Of a DNA stretch of 64,000 nucleotides, positions 20,906 through 30,972 are shown piece after piece (positions within the stretch are counted from its first letter, which is position 1; each line of letters opens with the position of its first letter). Position numbers and translations under genes: made by a program. A model generated the notes under the pieces. That model searched no databases, had not been told where the DNA came from, and worked only from the letters and a program-made list of their open reading frames with translations. This DNA comes from Candidatus Zixiibacteriota bacterium (lineage in GTDB: Bacteria > Zixibacteria > MSB-5A5 > GN15 > PGXB01): NCBI GenBank assembly GCA_016933695.1, contig JAFGAL010000001.1:186001-250000 (forward strand). Reading direction: 5' to 3'.

Positions 20906-21154
20906 CTATTCGTCGCTGTCCTGTTCCGCCCGTTTAATGATGCCGTATATCTCTTTTCCCGAGGCGATAAACCCGAAAATCAAAAACACAATCAGTAAAT
21001 ACGGTTCGGTGCCCAGCTTGGAGTCGAGCCAGCGGCCAATAAAAAAGCCGACAACCGGCCCTACGACCAGAAGAATCGGAATGGTGCCCAACAGACCAAG
21101 CTGGCGAATCTCCCTTCGTCCTTTTGCCTTTTTCGGCTTTTCAGGTTCGGGCAA
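20906..21154 (-). CDS. atpZ: AtpZ family protein, first gene of the atp operon
   Basis: The 82-residue protein has two membrane helices. A GxxIGRWLDxxLGTxP motif in the loop is typical of AtpZ/AtpI (F1Fo-associated, proposed Mg2+/Ca2+ transporter or assembly factor). No in-frame ATG exists; the start is a TTG preceded by GGGTGA. It lies 28 bases downstream of a consensus promoter. Confidence 0.8.
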   Translation of the reverse strand: MPEPEKPKKAKGRREIRQLGLLGTIPILLVVGPVVGFFIGRWLDSKLGTEPYLLIVFLIFGFIASGKEIYGIIKRAEQDSDE

Positions 21155-21188
21155 ATTTCACCCATCACTCATGTGCTTTAAAGCCCCA

Positions 21189-21216
21189 AATATAAGGCTC
21201 CGAACAGAATTGTCAA
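21189..21216 (-). promoter_or_regulatory. Sigma-70 promoter of the atp operon
   Basis: Minus-strand TTGACA (21211-21216), a 16-bp spacer and TATATT (21189-21194) lie directly upstream of atpZ. The start point would be near 21182. Confidence 0.75.
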
Positions 21217-21503
21217 GAGCTTTTGAAAATAAAAAGTGAAAAATTTCACGATATGACCAGAAAATCTCAACTACCAACACCGCAAGAAGATAAGAAAACT
21301 CGCCGTTTTTACGAAGCAATTTTAAAGAAAATACCGGTTAATTTCTTCATTAAATATAAAACCCGGAAAAACCAGATTAATTTCTTGTTGCTTAAACACG
21401 GGAAACCCCGATTTCGTCGATTCGTATGTAACAATGAGATCACGCACTCTCTTTGACTTCGAACAGCAATCCACACCGCCATACACCATCACGGGAGGTC
21501 GAT
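21217..21503. other. AT-rich divergent intergenic region
   Basis: This stretch between the atp promoter and the dockerin gene is richer in A and T than its surroundings. A basic 77-codon frame crosses it (21223-21456), but it has no Shine-Dalgarno site and no recognisable features, so I do not call it a gene. The GGGAGG ribosome-binding site of the dockerin gene is at the right end. Confidence 0.5.
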
Positions 21504-22457
21504 ATGTTTCGCACTTATCGGAGTATAAAGGTTGTCGTATTGACAGTCGCTGGCCTTTTATCTGTCGTCGCTACCGGTCAACGAGTTTTCGGGGTGGATA
21601 TTTCATGCGGCGATGTTAATCTCGATGGCGATATCAACCTGCTTGATATTCTGGAAAGCATTTCCTTTGTTTACGGTGACGGAATGCCGTCGGAAAACCC
21701 CTGGGCCATGGATGTCAACGACTGCGACGGGGCAGTTAATCTGTTGGATATCATGCACTTGATCGACAAGATTTACAGCGATGGCCCGCCGCCGGTCTGT
21801 TGTGAGCAATCCGGTTATTTTACGATGGAAGCCAAGTACGAGTATATTGTCTCGTGTCACAACGGGGGAGGGATTTTCCCCGTGATGATTACTGTCGATC
21901 CTGATTTCGGCGGCTATGTCGAGATTGCACTCGATGCCGATCCGGACTTGCACGCTAAAGCATGGCCACAAACAGTCACGGCATTCTGGCCGGTTACTGA
22001 AATAACCATTCGGCCCGATTCGCCTGCCGTCGTACGGCTCGATACGATTTGGGTTACGGCAACGCATCTCGACAGTGCGATTACCATCCCGTTGGAGGTT
22101 GATCTGAACGGCTTTCCCGGCGGCGATCCCGAACACACGCTGGAAAAGAAAGAACAACTGGTTGACTGGCTGGAAACCGAACATCCCGAATTCGGGTCGT
22201 TCGAGGGATTACCGTGGTACGGATACGTAACCTATCCCGGAATCCTGATAGTCGAGCACTGGACGTATATCTACGACGAGTGGGAGATGCGGATCTGTTT
22301 TCATGTCATGATTCCGCCGTATGACTGGTCAATGATCTGGCTTCGCCGCCGTGGTGAATTGGAACCCCGTATTGCGGCCAAACGGGAACATAACGGCATT
22401 ACCTATGAAATCCATGAAATCCCGATCGAGGAATACCCGACGTTTTACGGGTATTGA
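21504..22457 (+). CDS. Secreted dockerin-repeat protein of unknown function
   Basis: The 317-residue product starts at an ATG preceded by GGGAGG at six bases. A signal peptide covers residues 1-33. Two dockerin type I-like calcium repeats follow (CGDVNLDGDINLLDILESI and VNDCDGAVNLLDIMHLIDKIY). The Asp/Asn ladder of calcium ligands is visible. The remaining 220 residues read as beta-rich and are not recognised. Dockerins bind cohesins or act as calcium-stabilised stalks. No cohesin is visible in the window, and in FCB bacteria such repeats are common outside cellulosomes. Confidence 0.75.
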   Translation: MFRTYRSIKVVVLTVAGLLSVVATGQRVFGVDISCGDVNLDGDINLLDILESISFVYGDGMPSENPWAMDVNDCDGAVNLLDIMHLIDKIYSDGPPPVCCEQSGYFTMEAKYEYIVSCHNGGGIFPVMITVDPDFGGYVEIALDADPDLHAKAWPQTVTAFWPVTEITIRPDSPAVVRLDTIWVTATHLDSAITIPLEVDLNGFPGGDPEHTLEKKEQLVDWLETEHPEFGSFEGLPWYGYVTYPGILIVEHWTYIYDEWEMRICFHVMIPPYDWSMIWLRRRGELEPRIAAKREHNGITYEIHEIPIEEYPTFYGY

Positions 22458-22671
22458 CCTTGCTTAACCAGCACGTCTTTCGAGGCGGTCGTGATTGATT
22501 ACAATTGCCCGACATGTTCATCATAGCCGTAGACAAAGACGGACAACAACATGCACCGCAACGATTGTAATTATATGAGTCTGAACATAATGCGATAACG
22601 ATGCCGCCAGTCGCGCTGTTTAATCGTACGCGACTGAACCGCAACTCCATACTGATGATACTAATGCGGTG

Positions 22672-23637
22672 TTAAAACGAATATCCGGCCGAGACGCGGA
22701 AGGTCTCATCAAGATAGTCATTATGCAAATAGGCCAGATCGACGATAATGCGGTTGATATTGACCCCGACGCCGCCGGTGAAATTGCCGATATCAAATCC
22801 CGCCCGCCCGAAAATCATCTCGCGATACGACAACTCCAGCCCGTAGTGCATATCCAGCGAAATCTCCCCCGCCCAGTATTGTGCGGCGCTCTGAATCCCC
22901 TCGAACTTGATATCGCCGGAGGCCGCCAGCTGTCCGGTGAAATCGCTGACGGTATGATGCAACAGCAGTCCCGGTTTGACCGTCGGCAGAATCGACTCGG
23001 TGGTTCCTCCGGAATACCGGATGAATCCGGAAAACAGGTCGGTCACCATCAGGCCGAGCCGCGCTTTGGGATGAATGTCATACAGCGCGCCGATATCGGC
23101 GGTTAGCCCGTAACCGGTGATAGTCGGCATGTCGCGGTAAATCATGCGGACGGTAATCCCGACATCGATTTTCTCTTTAATTTTCCCCGCCGCCGAGGCC
23201 GCCAGCATGTAATCGCCGTGCGATTCCTCGCGCACCACGTACTGCCGACGGGACACCGGGTCGATATCGGTGATCTTGATCCCGCCACCGCCAAGATAGT
23301 ATACATACGCCCCGTAGGAACGGACGATATACAGATTGTCGCCCCGACGTCGGGCATATCCAATAAAATCATGATTCAAAAGCGACCCGAAGGTTTCGGC
23401 GTGCATGGCGATCAAGTTGTGTCCGGTCAGGTTGTTCAGCCCGGCCGGGTTCCAGTATCCGCCGGAGGCATCGAACGGCCCGGCAACCGTTGCGCCGCCC
23501 ATCGCCAGCGCACGGGCACCGACTCCGAGCGCGAACGGCTCCCCGGCGTATTTGGCCCCGAGAGCCGAACCGGCCAGAAGCAAAGCGATTATGCAAATTC
23601 CAAAAGTCCGCATTGTCCAATAATATATACGTTTCAT
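22672..23637 (-). CDS. PorV/PorQ-like outer-membrane beta-barrel protein
   Basis: The 321-residue protein has a signal peptide (ALLLAGSALGA) and then the motif FALGVGARALAMGGATVAGPFDASGGYWNPAGL. That motif marks the PorV/UPF0164 branch of FadL-like outer-membrane proteins. The rest alternates short polar turns with beta strands and ends in an aromatic residue (SAGYSF), as outer-membrane barrels do. The start could also be 23613. PorV in Bacteroidetes serves type IX secretion, but no other por gene is nearby. Confidence 0.75.
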   Translation of the reverse strand: MKRIYYWTMRTFGICIIALLLAGSALGAKYAGEPFALGVGARALAMGGATVAGPFDASGGYWNPAGLNNLTGHNLIAMHAETFGSLLNHDFIGYARRRGDNLYIVRSYGAYVYYLGGGGIKITDIDPVSRRQYVVREESHGDYMLAASAAGKIKEKIDVGITVRMIYRDMPTITGYGLTADIGALYDIHPKARLGLMVTDLFSGFIRYSGGTTESILPTVKPGLLLHHTVSDFTGQLAASGDIKFEGIQSAAQYWAGEISLDMHYGLELSYREMIFGRAGFDIGNFTGGVGVNINRIIVDLAYLHNDYLDETFRVSAGYSF

Positions 23638-23667
23638 CCTTTTGGCAATGCAAAGGACATTGCGCGG

Positions 23668-23700
23668 ATAAAAAAAACGCGGCGATAAACCCCGCGTTTG
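23668..23700 (-). terminator. Rho-independent terminator after the HMA-like gene at 23722
   Basis: AAACGCGG pairs with CCGCGTTT around a 9-base loop, and on the minus strand the stem runs straight into eight T residues. Confidence 0.85.
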
Positions 23701-23721
23701 AATAATCATATTCGCGTCTTG

Positions 23722-24267
23722 TTATTTATTATCCGACGTGGCTGGAACCGTTTTGACCGCCGGACATTCGGATTTGCCTGCCGACGCCTTCATCATCGGG
23801 CAGGCTGATGCAGCTGTTTTGTCATGGGTGCAAATCTGCGATAATGCCACCTCGGCTTTGTACCCGGCTTTGACCACCACCTGCGCCAGCTTATCGGCTT
23901 TGGTCTTTTGGGGATCGAAACACACTGTCGCCGTTCCGCCTTTGCGATCCACTGCGGTTACCGTGATAACGCCATCCTGGCCGGCCAGAGTCTTTTTCAG
24001 TTCTGCCTCAGCGGTATCATCGGCGATTCCCGATACGGTCAGAGTAAGGTGCTCACAGGTTCCCTTATAATCAGCGCAGGCCGGATTAGCCGGCGTTTCG
24101 GGCGCTGTCGCCGAGGCGGTTTTGCTAATCGGGCAGGGAGTGGCGCAGGTTGATGCGCAGGACGTCGTGCCCTTTTTGCCGCAGTTCGATCCGGCCAGCA
24201 CCGGCGATACGACCAGCGCCAGACATACCACCAACAGCCCCAGTAGAAACAGTTGTCTTGTGTACAT
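23722..24267 (-). CDS. Secreted HMA-fold protein without the CxxC site
   Basis: The 181-residue protein has a signal peptide ending LAGS and a Cys-rich linker (CASTCATPCPISK). A heavy-metal-associated-type domain follows at about residues 70-145. The loop that carries CxxC in metal chaperones reads VSGIADDTAEAEL here, so the metal ligands are lost, while the rest of the fold (GVITVTAVDRKGGTATVCFDPQKT) is kept. The C-terminal tail has scattered Cys and Met residues (ACPMMKAS). It may bind metal through the flanking Cys. It is a diverged relative of the neighbour at 24429. Confidence 0.65.
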   Translation of the reverse strand: MYTRQLFLLGLLVVCLALVVSPVLAGSNCGKKGTTSCASTCATPCPISKTASATAPETPANPACADYKGTCEHLTLTVSGIADDTAEAELKKTLAGQDGVITVTAVDRKGGTATVCFDPQKTKADKLAQVVVKAGYKAEVALSQICTHDKTAASACPMMKASAGKSECPAVKTVPATSDNK

Positions 24268-24371
24268 TAATCATCCTCTCATAGCGGTAGTAATTGGAAT
24301 AACTGCCTTAGTATACCCAATTAGTCTATAATGTCAAGCGGATTCGCGGAAAGATTGTCGTTAAAATGGAT

Positions 24372-24395
24372 CGGGGCGGGTGATAACCCGCCCCG
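24372..24395 (-). terminator. Strong hairpin between the two HMA-type genes
   Basis: A perfect 10-bp GC-rich stem (CGGGGCGGGT with ACCCGCCCCG, loop GATA) lies 34 bp downstream of the 24429 gene on the minus strand. Only TTTT follows at a distance, so it is a probable rather than a certain terminator. Confidence 0.55.
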
Positions 24396-24428
24396 GGAGA
24401 GATAACCAATGCACTAAACAAAGAGATT

Positions 24429-25121
24429 TTAACGGGAGCCGTCGTCGGTGCTGACGGTCTTGCCCATCGCCGCACAGGCGGACGGATCGCAAGTCTTGGC
24501 GGCGGCACACATCGCCGGATCGCATGCCATATCCGAAGTCATTTTGGCGTTCATCGCGGCACAGGCGGCCGGATCACAAGCCTTGGCGGCGGCACACATC
24601 GCCGGATCGCATGCCTTGTCCGAAGTCATTTTGGCGTTCATCGCACCGCCGGCAATGGCAACGGCCGGAATCAATTCCGCCTGATAACCGGCATCATTGA
24701 TCATCGCGGTGAATTTCGACGGGCAGTCGACCTTCGACGGATCATAGTGAATCATCGCGGTTCCGTCGGCATAACTGACCTTGTCGACGCTGGTTACTGC
24801 CGCATTGCCCTGCAGGACTTTTGTTAAATGGGCTTCGCAACCGGCACAGGTCATCCCCTTGACCTTGAAATTGGCAGTGGCATACTGCGCGTTTACGACT
24901 CCGGCCTGTTCGGTGGCGGCCGATGTGCTCGTTTCGGCAGATTTGTTCACCTTATCGGCTGAACAGGAACCGACCGCCTTGACTTGCGAGGCGTTGGCCT
25001 TGTCAGCCGAGGCCGATGTTTTCGCGCTGGTTGCACAATTACCGGCAAAAACGGTCATCGGGGCACTTACCAGCGCCAGCCCTAAAACCAGGGCAAAACC
25101 AAAGATAGCGGCTTTCTTCAT
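24429..25121 (-). CDS. Secreted heavy-metal-associated (HMA) protein with CDPxxC repeats
   Basis: The 230-residue protein has a signal peptide (residues 1-26), a low-complexity Ser/Ala/Lys linker, and an HMA domain at about residues 78-150. The intact metal motif is KGMTCAGCEAHL. The C-terminal 60 residues contain four CDPxxCAA units arranged as two 29-residue repeats. HMA domains bind Cu(I), Hg(II) or similar soft metals, and the extra Cys pairs would add four sites. An AGGAGG site lies eight bases before the ATG. I infer periplasmic metal binding or sensing; the metal is unknown. Confidence 0.75.
   Translation of the reverse strand: MKKAAIFGFALVLGLALVSAPMTVFAGNCATSAKTSASADKANASQVKAVGSCSADKVNKSAETSTSAATEQAGVVNAQYATANFKVKGMTCAGCEAHLTKVLQGNAAVTSVDKVSYADGTAMIHYDPSKVDCPSKFTAMINDAGYQAELIPAVAIAGGAMNAKMTSDKACDPAMCAAAKACDPAACAAMNAKMTSDMACDPAMCAAAKTCDPSACAAMGKTVSTDDGSR
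24465..24638 (-). repeat. Two tandem 87-bp coding repeats
   Basis: Units at 24465-24551 and 24552-24638 are nearly identical at the DNA level. They encode the 29-residue CDPAMCAA/CDPxACAA repeats of the HMA protein. The high nucleotide identity suggests a recent duplication that keeps the reading frame. Confidence 0.9.
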
Positions 25122-25262
25122 CGAAGCATCCTCCTAAAACAGTGTCACGTGTTCAATTCAAACAAGTTTGTGGGATATAGGACTTATTCTATCCTGTTTT
25201 AGTATCTTAAACGGTTCAGCTCGTGGGAAAGTTCCAATTGTGTCGGTTTGATTGGGAAATCA

Positions 25263-25303
25263 GAAAAAAAGGCCGCCGACAAGTTACCGCGGCGACCTTT
25301 TAA
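25263..25303 (-). terminator. Rho-independent terminator of kdsB-pyrG
   Basis: An 11-bp stem (one G-T pair) reading AAAGGTCGCCG/CGGCGGCCTTT is followed by seven T on the minus strand, about 55 bp after the pyrG stop. Confidence 0.88.
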
Positions 25304-25356
25304 GCTATTGGCTATGTATTCATTATAAATGATTTTCGAAATCACTTCCTTCTTAT

Positions 25357-27060
<1,704 letters not shown>

Positions 27061-27069
27061 TTAGCCTGT

Positions 27070-27789
27070 TTATTCCAAATCCTCCGGGGCGTCGATCGAC
27101 CACACCCGGCTTTTAATGGCGTACATCCTGATTTTCTGGTGGTGTTCAAGAATACGCAATTGTTCCAGCGATTCGGCTTTTTCCAGCGCAGTTCGCGGCC
27201 AGGCGTGATACCTCTCCAATGCCGCCCGCCGATAGAAATATACGCCGATATGATAGAAATACATAAACCGCCCCAGACGCGTGTCGGTCACCCCCTGCAG
27301 ATACGGCAACGGATACCGGCTGAACCAGAGCGCATCGCCGTTAGTATCGCAGATGACTTTCACGCGATTCGGATCATCCAGTTCGGTATCGTCGGCAACC
27401 CGTTTCATCAGCGAGGCATACTGCATATGCCGGTCGGCCAGCATTGCTTTCAACACCCGGTCATAGTCGTTTCGCGTCACTCCCAAATGATCGGCCTGAA
27501 TACTGATGATAATGCTTCCTCCCAGTTTCGCCACGACTTCGGAGGTGCGATCCGATCCGGTGTGATGCTTGCGTGAGGTCATGACCACCTCCCCGCCGAA
27601 ATCCTTGACCGCAGTCGCGATATCCTGCGAATCGGTCGCCACCACTAGCCGGTCGATCCGCGCGGTCTTCTCGGCTTCACGGTATATGTGCTCGATCAGC
27701 GGCCGGCCTTTGATCAGGGCCAGCGGCTTGCCGGGAAAACGCCGGGAATCATAACGGGCGGGAATCACCGCCAGAACGCGCGGCTTCAT
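27070..27789 (-). CDS. kdsB: CMP-Kdo synthetase (3-deoxy-manno-octulosonate cytidylyltransferase)
   Basis: The 239-residue enzyme activates Kdo with CTP for lipopolysaccharide core synthesis. The nucleotide-binding N terminus VIPARYDSRRFPGKPLA and the SIQADHLG motif (family usually QGDEP) are present. The latter is a small deviation in the CTP/Mg site loop. C-terminal GVYFYRRAALERY and SIDAPEDLE are typical. The gene implies a Kdo-containing outer membrane. It is co-directional with pyrG. Confidence 0.93.
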   Translation of the reverse strand: MKPRVLAVIPARYDSRRFPGKPLALIKGRPLIEHIYREAEKTARIDRLVVATDSQDIATAVKDFGGEVVMTSRKHHTGSDRTSEVVAKLGGSIIISIQADHLGVTRNDYDRVLKAMLADRHMQYASLMKRVADDTELDDPNRVKVICDTNGDALWFSRYPLPYLQGVTDTRLGRFMYFYHIGVYFYRRAALERYHAWPRTALEKAESLEQLRILEHHQKIRMYAIKSRVWSIDAPEDLE

Positions 27790-28141
27790 CGGCGTAACAT
27801 CCTGTCCGCCATAGCATGAGCGGTATTGTTTTCGGACATAATGATAACGATCTCATCCCCGACGTCGGGAACAGAAATCGGTTGATCGGGGTGTGGGTCC
27901 TGATGAATCGGTCGGTTGTCGGTGAATATGTCGTCCTGTGTTATCGGCATAAGCGAAGATAAGCGACGCCATATGAGACTGTCAAGTTTTAATAAAAAAT
28001 ACCTTTTCTGCCACCATTCGCCATGAAACGAACCCAAACGGGATTACGCAAACGGCAATATTCGTTGTCGGGTGGTAAAGCTTTTACCGATCACATCCGA
28101 TACCAATACTGTGTGTCATTTTGAAACAGATCGGTAAACAG

Positions 28142-29593
28142 ATGAATAACAGTTTGCAACAAACGGAGTTCGTCGGGCTCCGTCCCGATCACGGCACCGA
28201 TATTGGCAGGGGGCTTTTCATCCTCAGCTATGAAATCGTGCAGGGTTCGGCCATCTCGGGAAAATCCCGACGTTTTATCGACCGTATCACGCCCGACCGG
28301 GCTGATTTCTTTTTGCTTTGCGATGACGAGGTGGCATACAGCGCCGACAGTCATCCGCTTCCGGTGGAACTGATACGGGAAATTATCAAGAACGACAGCA
28401 GGGGCATTTTCTGCCGGACGGTTTCCGGCGATCGTCTCAACGGCGAAGGCGACCGCACCCTGGTGGCGGCGTGCCTCGGTGGGGATTTCGACCAGCGGGA
28501 ATTGATTGCGGGATTGTCCTGCACACGCGGTTTTCCCCGACGGGAAATCGATGAAACGGAAACCTATCGGTTTATCAGCACCCTGCGTAAATTCTATGGT
28601 GAGTTTATTTCATCGCGCACCGTGTCCAACCTGCTGAAAGACAATTCCCGGTATCGCTATGTGTTAAATCGCAAAGACCGAAGCCTGATCGTGGCGCTTC
28701 GTCCGACCGACGTCAGCGCCAACCAGACCGTCGTGCAAACCGGTGACCGGATGGCCGAGGAGATTATCGCGCGGCTGATGAACACAACGGATGATGATGC
28801 CGCATCCGCATCGTCAACTCCGGACAACCGAATCGACAATTTGAATATTTCCGGATTCAGTCTGGCCGGACACGATTATGTCCTGATATCTTTCGGGTTA
28901 CGTCAAACCCGCACGCCCGATGACTACACGGTCGATCATCTTCTGGGCGCGTTCACCCACAAAACCGGGAAAGACTTCCAGGTTATTCGCGCCGCCGTGG
29001 GACGGTTGTCCCTGCTTGATGACGAAACCTCCAAAGGTCATGCCGATCTTCTGGAAACGATCGAAAAAACTCTGGATGGGCTCGATATTGCGGTCACCCG
29101 TCTGCATCGGTTCGCCTATTGCACCAAACGGCAGGAGGCCGAATTCAATCTCAATGATTGTATCGCCAAAACAGTAACCCGTCACAATCAGGTGCGATCC
29201 GACGGTCCGCGCGCGCGATTCCGCCCGCTGGACATGCCGGCCGTGATCAACGGCGATGCCGACAATGTGCAACTGGCGATGCGCGAACTGCTCGACAATG
29301 CGGTCATGTTCGGTTCCGCAAATACGGATATCGAAATGGCGCTGACCCAGGACGGCGACGGGATCGTTCTGACCATGCAAAACGACATGGCTACAGCCGA
29401 CGACCGTCAATCCTGGCCGGTTCTTCTGGAGCCGTTCGTGACCACTCGTCCCGATCGTTCCGGTCTGGGATTGCCGCTGGCACGCAAAGTCTTCGCCGCG
29501 CACGGCGGCGTATTGTCGATACATACTGCGCCCGGCGCCCGTTTCGTGGTTCGGGTGGACTTCCCGCTCACCATCTTTCGAAGGACTTCGTAA
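28142..29593 (+). CDS. Atypical histidine kinase of an NtrB-like pair
   Basis: The 483-residue protein has an unrecognised N-terminal half that is probably sensory, with no membrane spans. A kinase core follows. The presumed phosphoacceptor is His 273 in AFTHKTGKDFQVI, not the usual HEIKNPL pattern. The ATPase domain has N-box ELLDNAVMFG (about 382), F-box LLEPFVTTRPDRS and G2 GLGLPLARKV (about 441). The G1 box is altered: QNDMATADD replaces DxGxG. It lies two bases before the regulator gene. An upstream TTG at 28121 is possible. It may be a weak kinase or a phosphatase-type partner. Confidence 0.75.
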   Translation: MNNSLQQTEFVGLRPDHGTDIGRGLFILSYEIVQGSAISGKSRRFIDRITPDRADFFLLCDDEVAYSADSHPLPVELIREIIKNDSRGIFCRTVSGDRLNGEGDRTLVAACLGGDFDQRELIAGLSCTRGFPRREIDETETYRFISTLRKFYGEFISSRTVSNLLKDNSRYRYVLNRKDRSLIVALRPTDVSANQTVVQTGDRMAEEIIARLMNTTDDDAASASSTPDNRIDNLNISGFSLAGHDYVLISFGLRQTRTPDDYTVDHLLGAFTHKTGKDFQVIRAAVGRLSLLDDETSKGHADLLETIEKTLDGLDIAVTRLHRFAYCTKRQEAEFNLNDCIAKTVTRHNQVRSDGPRARFRPLDMPAVINGDADNVQLAMRELLDNAVMFGSANTDIEMALTQDGDGIVLTMQNDMATADDRQSWPVLLEPFVTTRPDRSGLGLPLARKVFAAHGGVLSIHTAPGARFVVRVDFPLTIFRRTS

Positions 29594-29595
29594 AC

Positions 29596-30945
29596 ATGAT
29601 GCCATGTCTCCCTGTCATTCTCATCCTGTCAGAACATCAGGCGCATTCCGAGCGCATGTCCGGGATTCTGAAACAACATTCTTCTCTATTACTGAAGGCG
29701 CATAATCTCGAAGTCGCCGCCAAACTGACCGCGAATCAGCCCTGTGATCTGGCAATTGTCGATCTTCCGCATGTGCAGAATCCGATATCCGATCTGATTC
29801 GCTTCATTGAAACCCACAACGCCGACTGCCTGATCGTTCTCGATCCGAAGTCGCAATCGCGGGCGGAGGAAATTCTGAGTCAACAAGGGGGGCAGTATAT
29901 CCTTTCGTCACTTATCGACCAACTCCTATATATGCAGGTCGAACAGATGCTGGACACCCGGCGGATGCGTCAGGAACTGACCGCCATTCGCGAGGAAATC
30001 GCCTGGAAGTATTGTTTCGATCGGGTCGTGGGGATTTCGGAAACCATGACCACGATCAAAGCCACCGCCGCGCGTATCGCGGCTACCGATGCACCATTTC
30101 TCATTACGGGAGAAATCGGGACCGGTAAAGAACATCTGGCGCGGTCCATTCATTATCATTCCAAACGCCGGAAAAACCGTTTTCTTCCGGTTGACTGCAC
30201 GGTTTTCGCGCCGGAGGTCCTTGAGGTCGATTTATTCGGCCTGCCGGGGGAATCCGACGGACGACTGGCCGTTGTTTCGGGCGGGACGGTCTTTCTCGAT
30301 GAACTCGGCGATTTGTCGCCGTCAATACAGGAACGATTCCTGCGTGTTCTGAACACATCGTCGGAATCACATAATTCGGATATTCGTATTATCGGCGCAA
30401 CCAGGTACAGCCCGGATGATCTGCTCAATAAGGAAAACATCCGCGTTGATTTCATCAAACGTCTGGGGCTGGTGACCGTTCATATTCCGCCGCTGAGAAA
30501 CCGTCTGGAGGATATCGCGGTTCTGGTCGAACATTTCCTCGCAATGGAAAACCGGGCCGGGTTCCGGGAGGCGGTGACGATTTCAACCGACGCCATGGAA
30601 AAACTGCTATCGCATCCCTGGCCGGGCAATGTCAGAGAACTGGAAAACACGGTCAAGCGCGCTGTGACTCTGGCGCAACACAGCCGAATGACGGCATCCG
30701 ATGTGATCTTTCTGGTTACCGGGCACACGCCGCTGGAAAGAGGCGAACATCGGGTGACAACCACACTCAGCGAGGGGACCCTCGAAGACAGCCTGAAACG
30801 GCGAATCGAGGCGACCCTGTACGCCACCAACTGGAATTTTACCCAAACGGCAATAAAACTCGGCATCGGCCGAACCACGCTCTGGCGTAAAATAAAGAAG
30901 TATGACATCAAAAGACTGGATAAAGAAACAATATCCGTCGCTTAG
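29596..30945 (+). CDS. NtrC-family regulator lacking the GAFTGA loop
   Basis: The 449-residue protein has three parts. Residues 1-125 resemble a receiver. A candidate phospho-Asp is in AIVDLP, but the acidic pair is replaced by SEH and the conserved Lys is not evident. An AAA+ domain covers about 150-385 with Walker A GEIGTGKE, Walker B VFLDELGDL and arginine-finger region RVDFIKRLG. A Fis-type helix-turn-helix (QTAIKLGIGRTTLWRKIKKY) ends the protein. Between DLFG and GGTVFLDE the chain is eight residues short, and the GAFTGA loop that contacts sigma-54 is gone. Like TyrR or Rhodobacter NtrC, it should not activate sigma-54. The start at 29596 follows the kinase stop by two bases. Confidence 0.88.
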   Translation: MMPCLPVILILSEHQAHSERMSGILKQHSSLLLKAHNLEVAAKLTANQPCDLAIVDLPHVQNPISDLIRFIETHNADCLIVLDPKSQSRAEEILSQQGGQYILSSLIDQLLYMQVEQMLDTRRMRQELTAIREEIAWKYCFDRVVGISETMTTIKATAARIAATDAPFLITGEIGTGKEHLARSIHYHSKRRKNRFLPVDCTVFAPEVLEVDLFGLPGESDGRLAVVSGGTVFLDELGDLSPSIQERFLRVLNTSSESHNSDIRIIGATRYSPDDLLNKENIRVDFIKRLGLVTVHIPPLRNRLEDIAVLVEHFLAMENRAGFREAVTISTDAMEKLLSHPWPGNVRELENTVKRAVTLAQHSRMTASDVIFLVTGHTPLERGEHRVTTTLSEGTLEDSLKRRIEATLYATNWNFTQTAIKLGIGRTTLWRKIKKYDIKRLDKETISVA

Positions 30946-30972
30946 GAAAGGACGCAAGAGGGGGGCTATGGC

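Noticed and set aside
21223-21456. A basic 77-codon plus-strand frame in the AT-rich region before the dockerin gene
   Set aside because: No ribosome-binding site, no domain, and a Lys/Asn/Phe composition expected from AT-rich DNA.
24465-24638. Direct repeats considered as a CRISPR array
   Set aside because: The repeats are adjacent with no spacers, keep the reading frame and encode a repeated peptide. No cas gene is present.
27786-27950. A 54-codon minus-strand frame overlapping the kdsB start by ATGA
   Set aside because: The coupling is suggestive, but it has no Shine-Dalgarno site and no recognisable family. It would need conservation data to be called.
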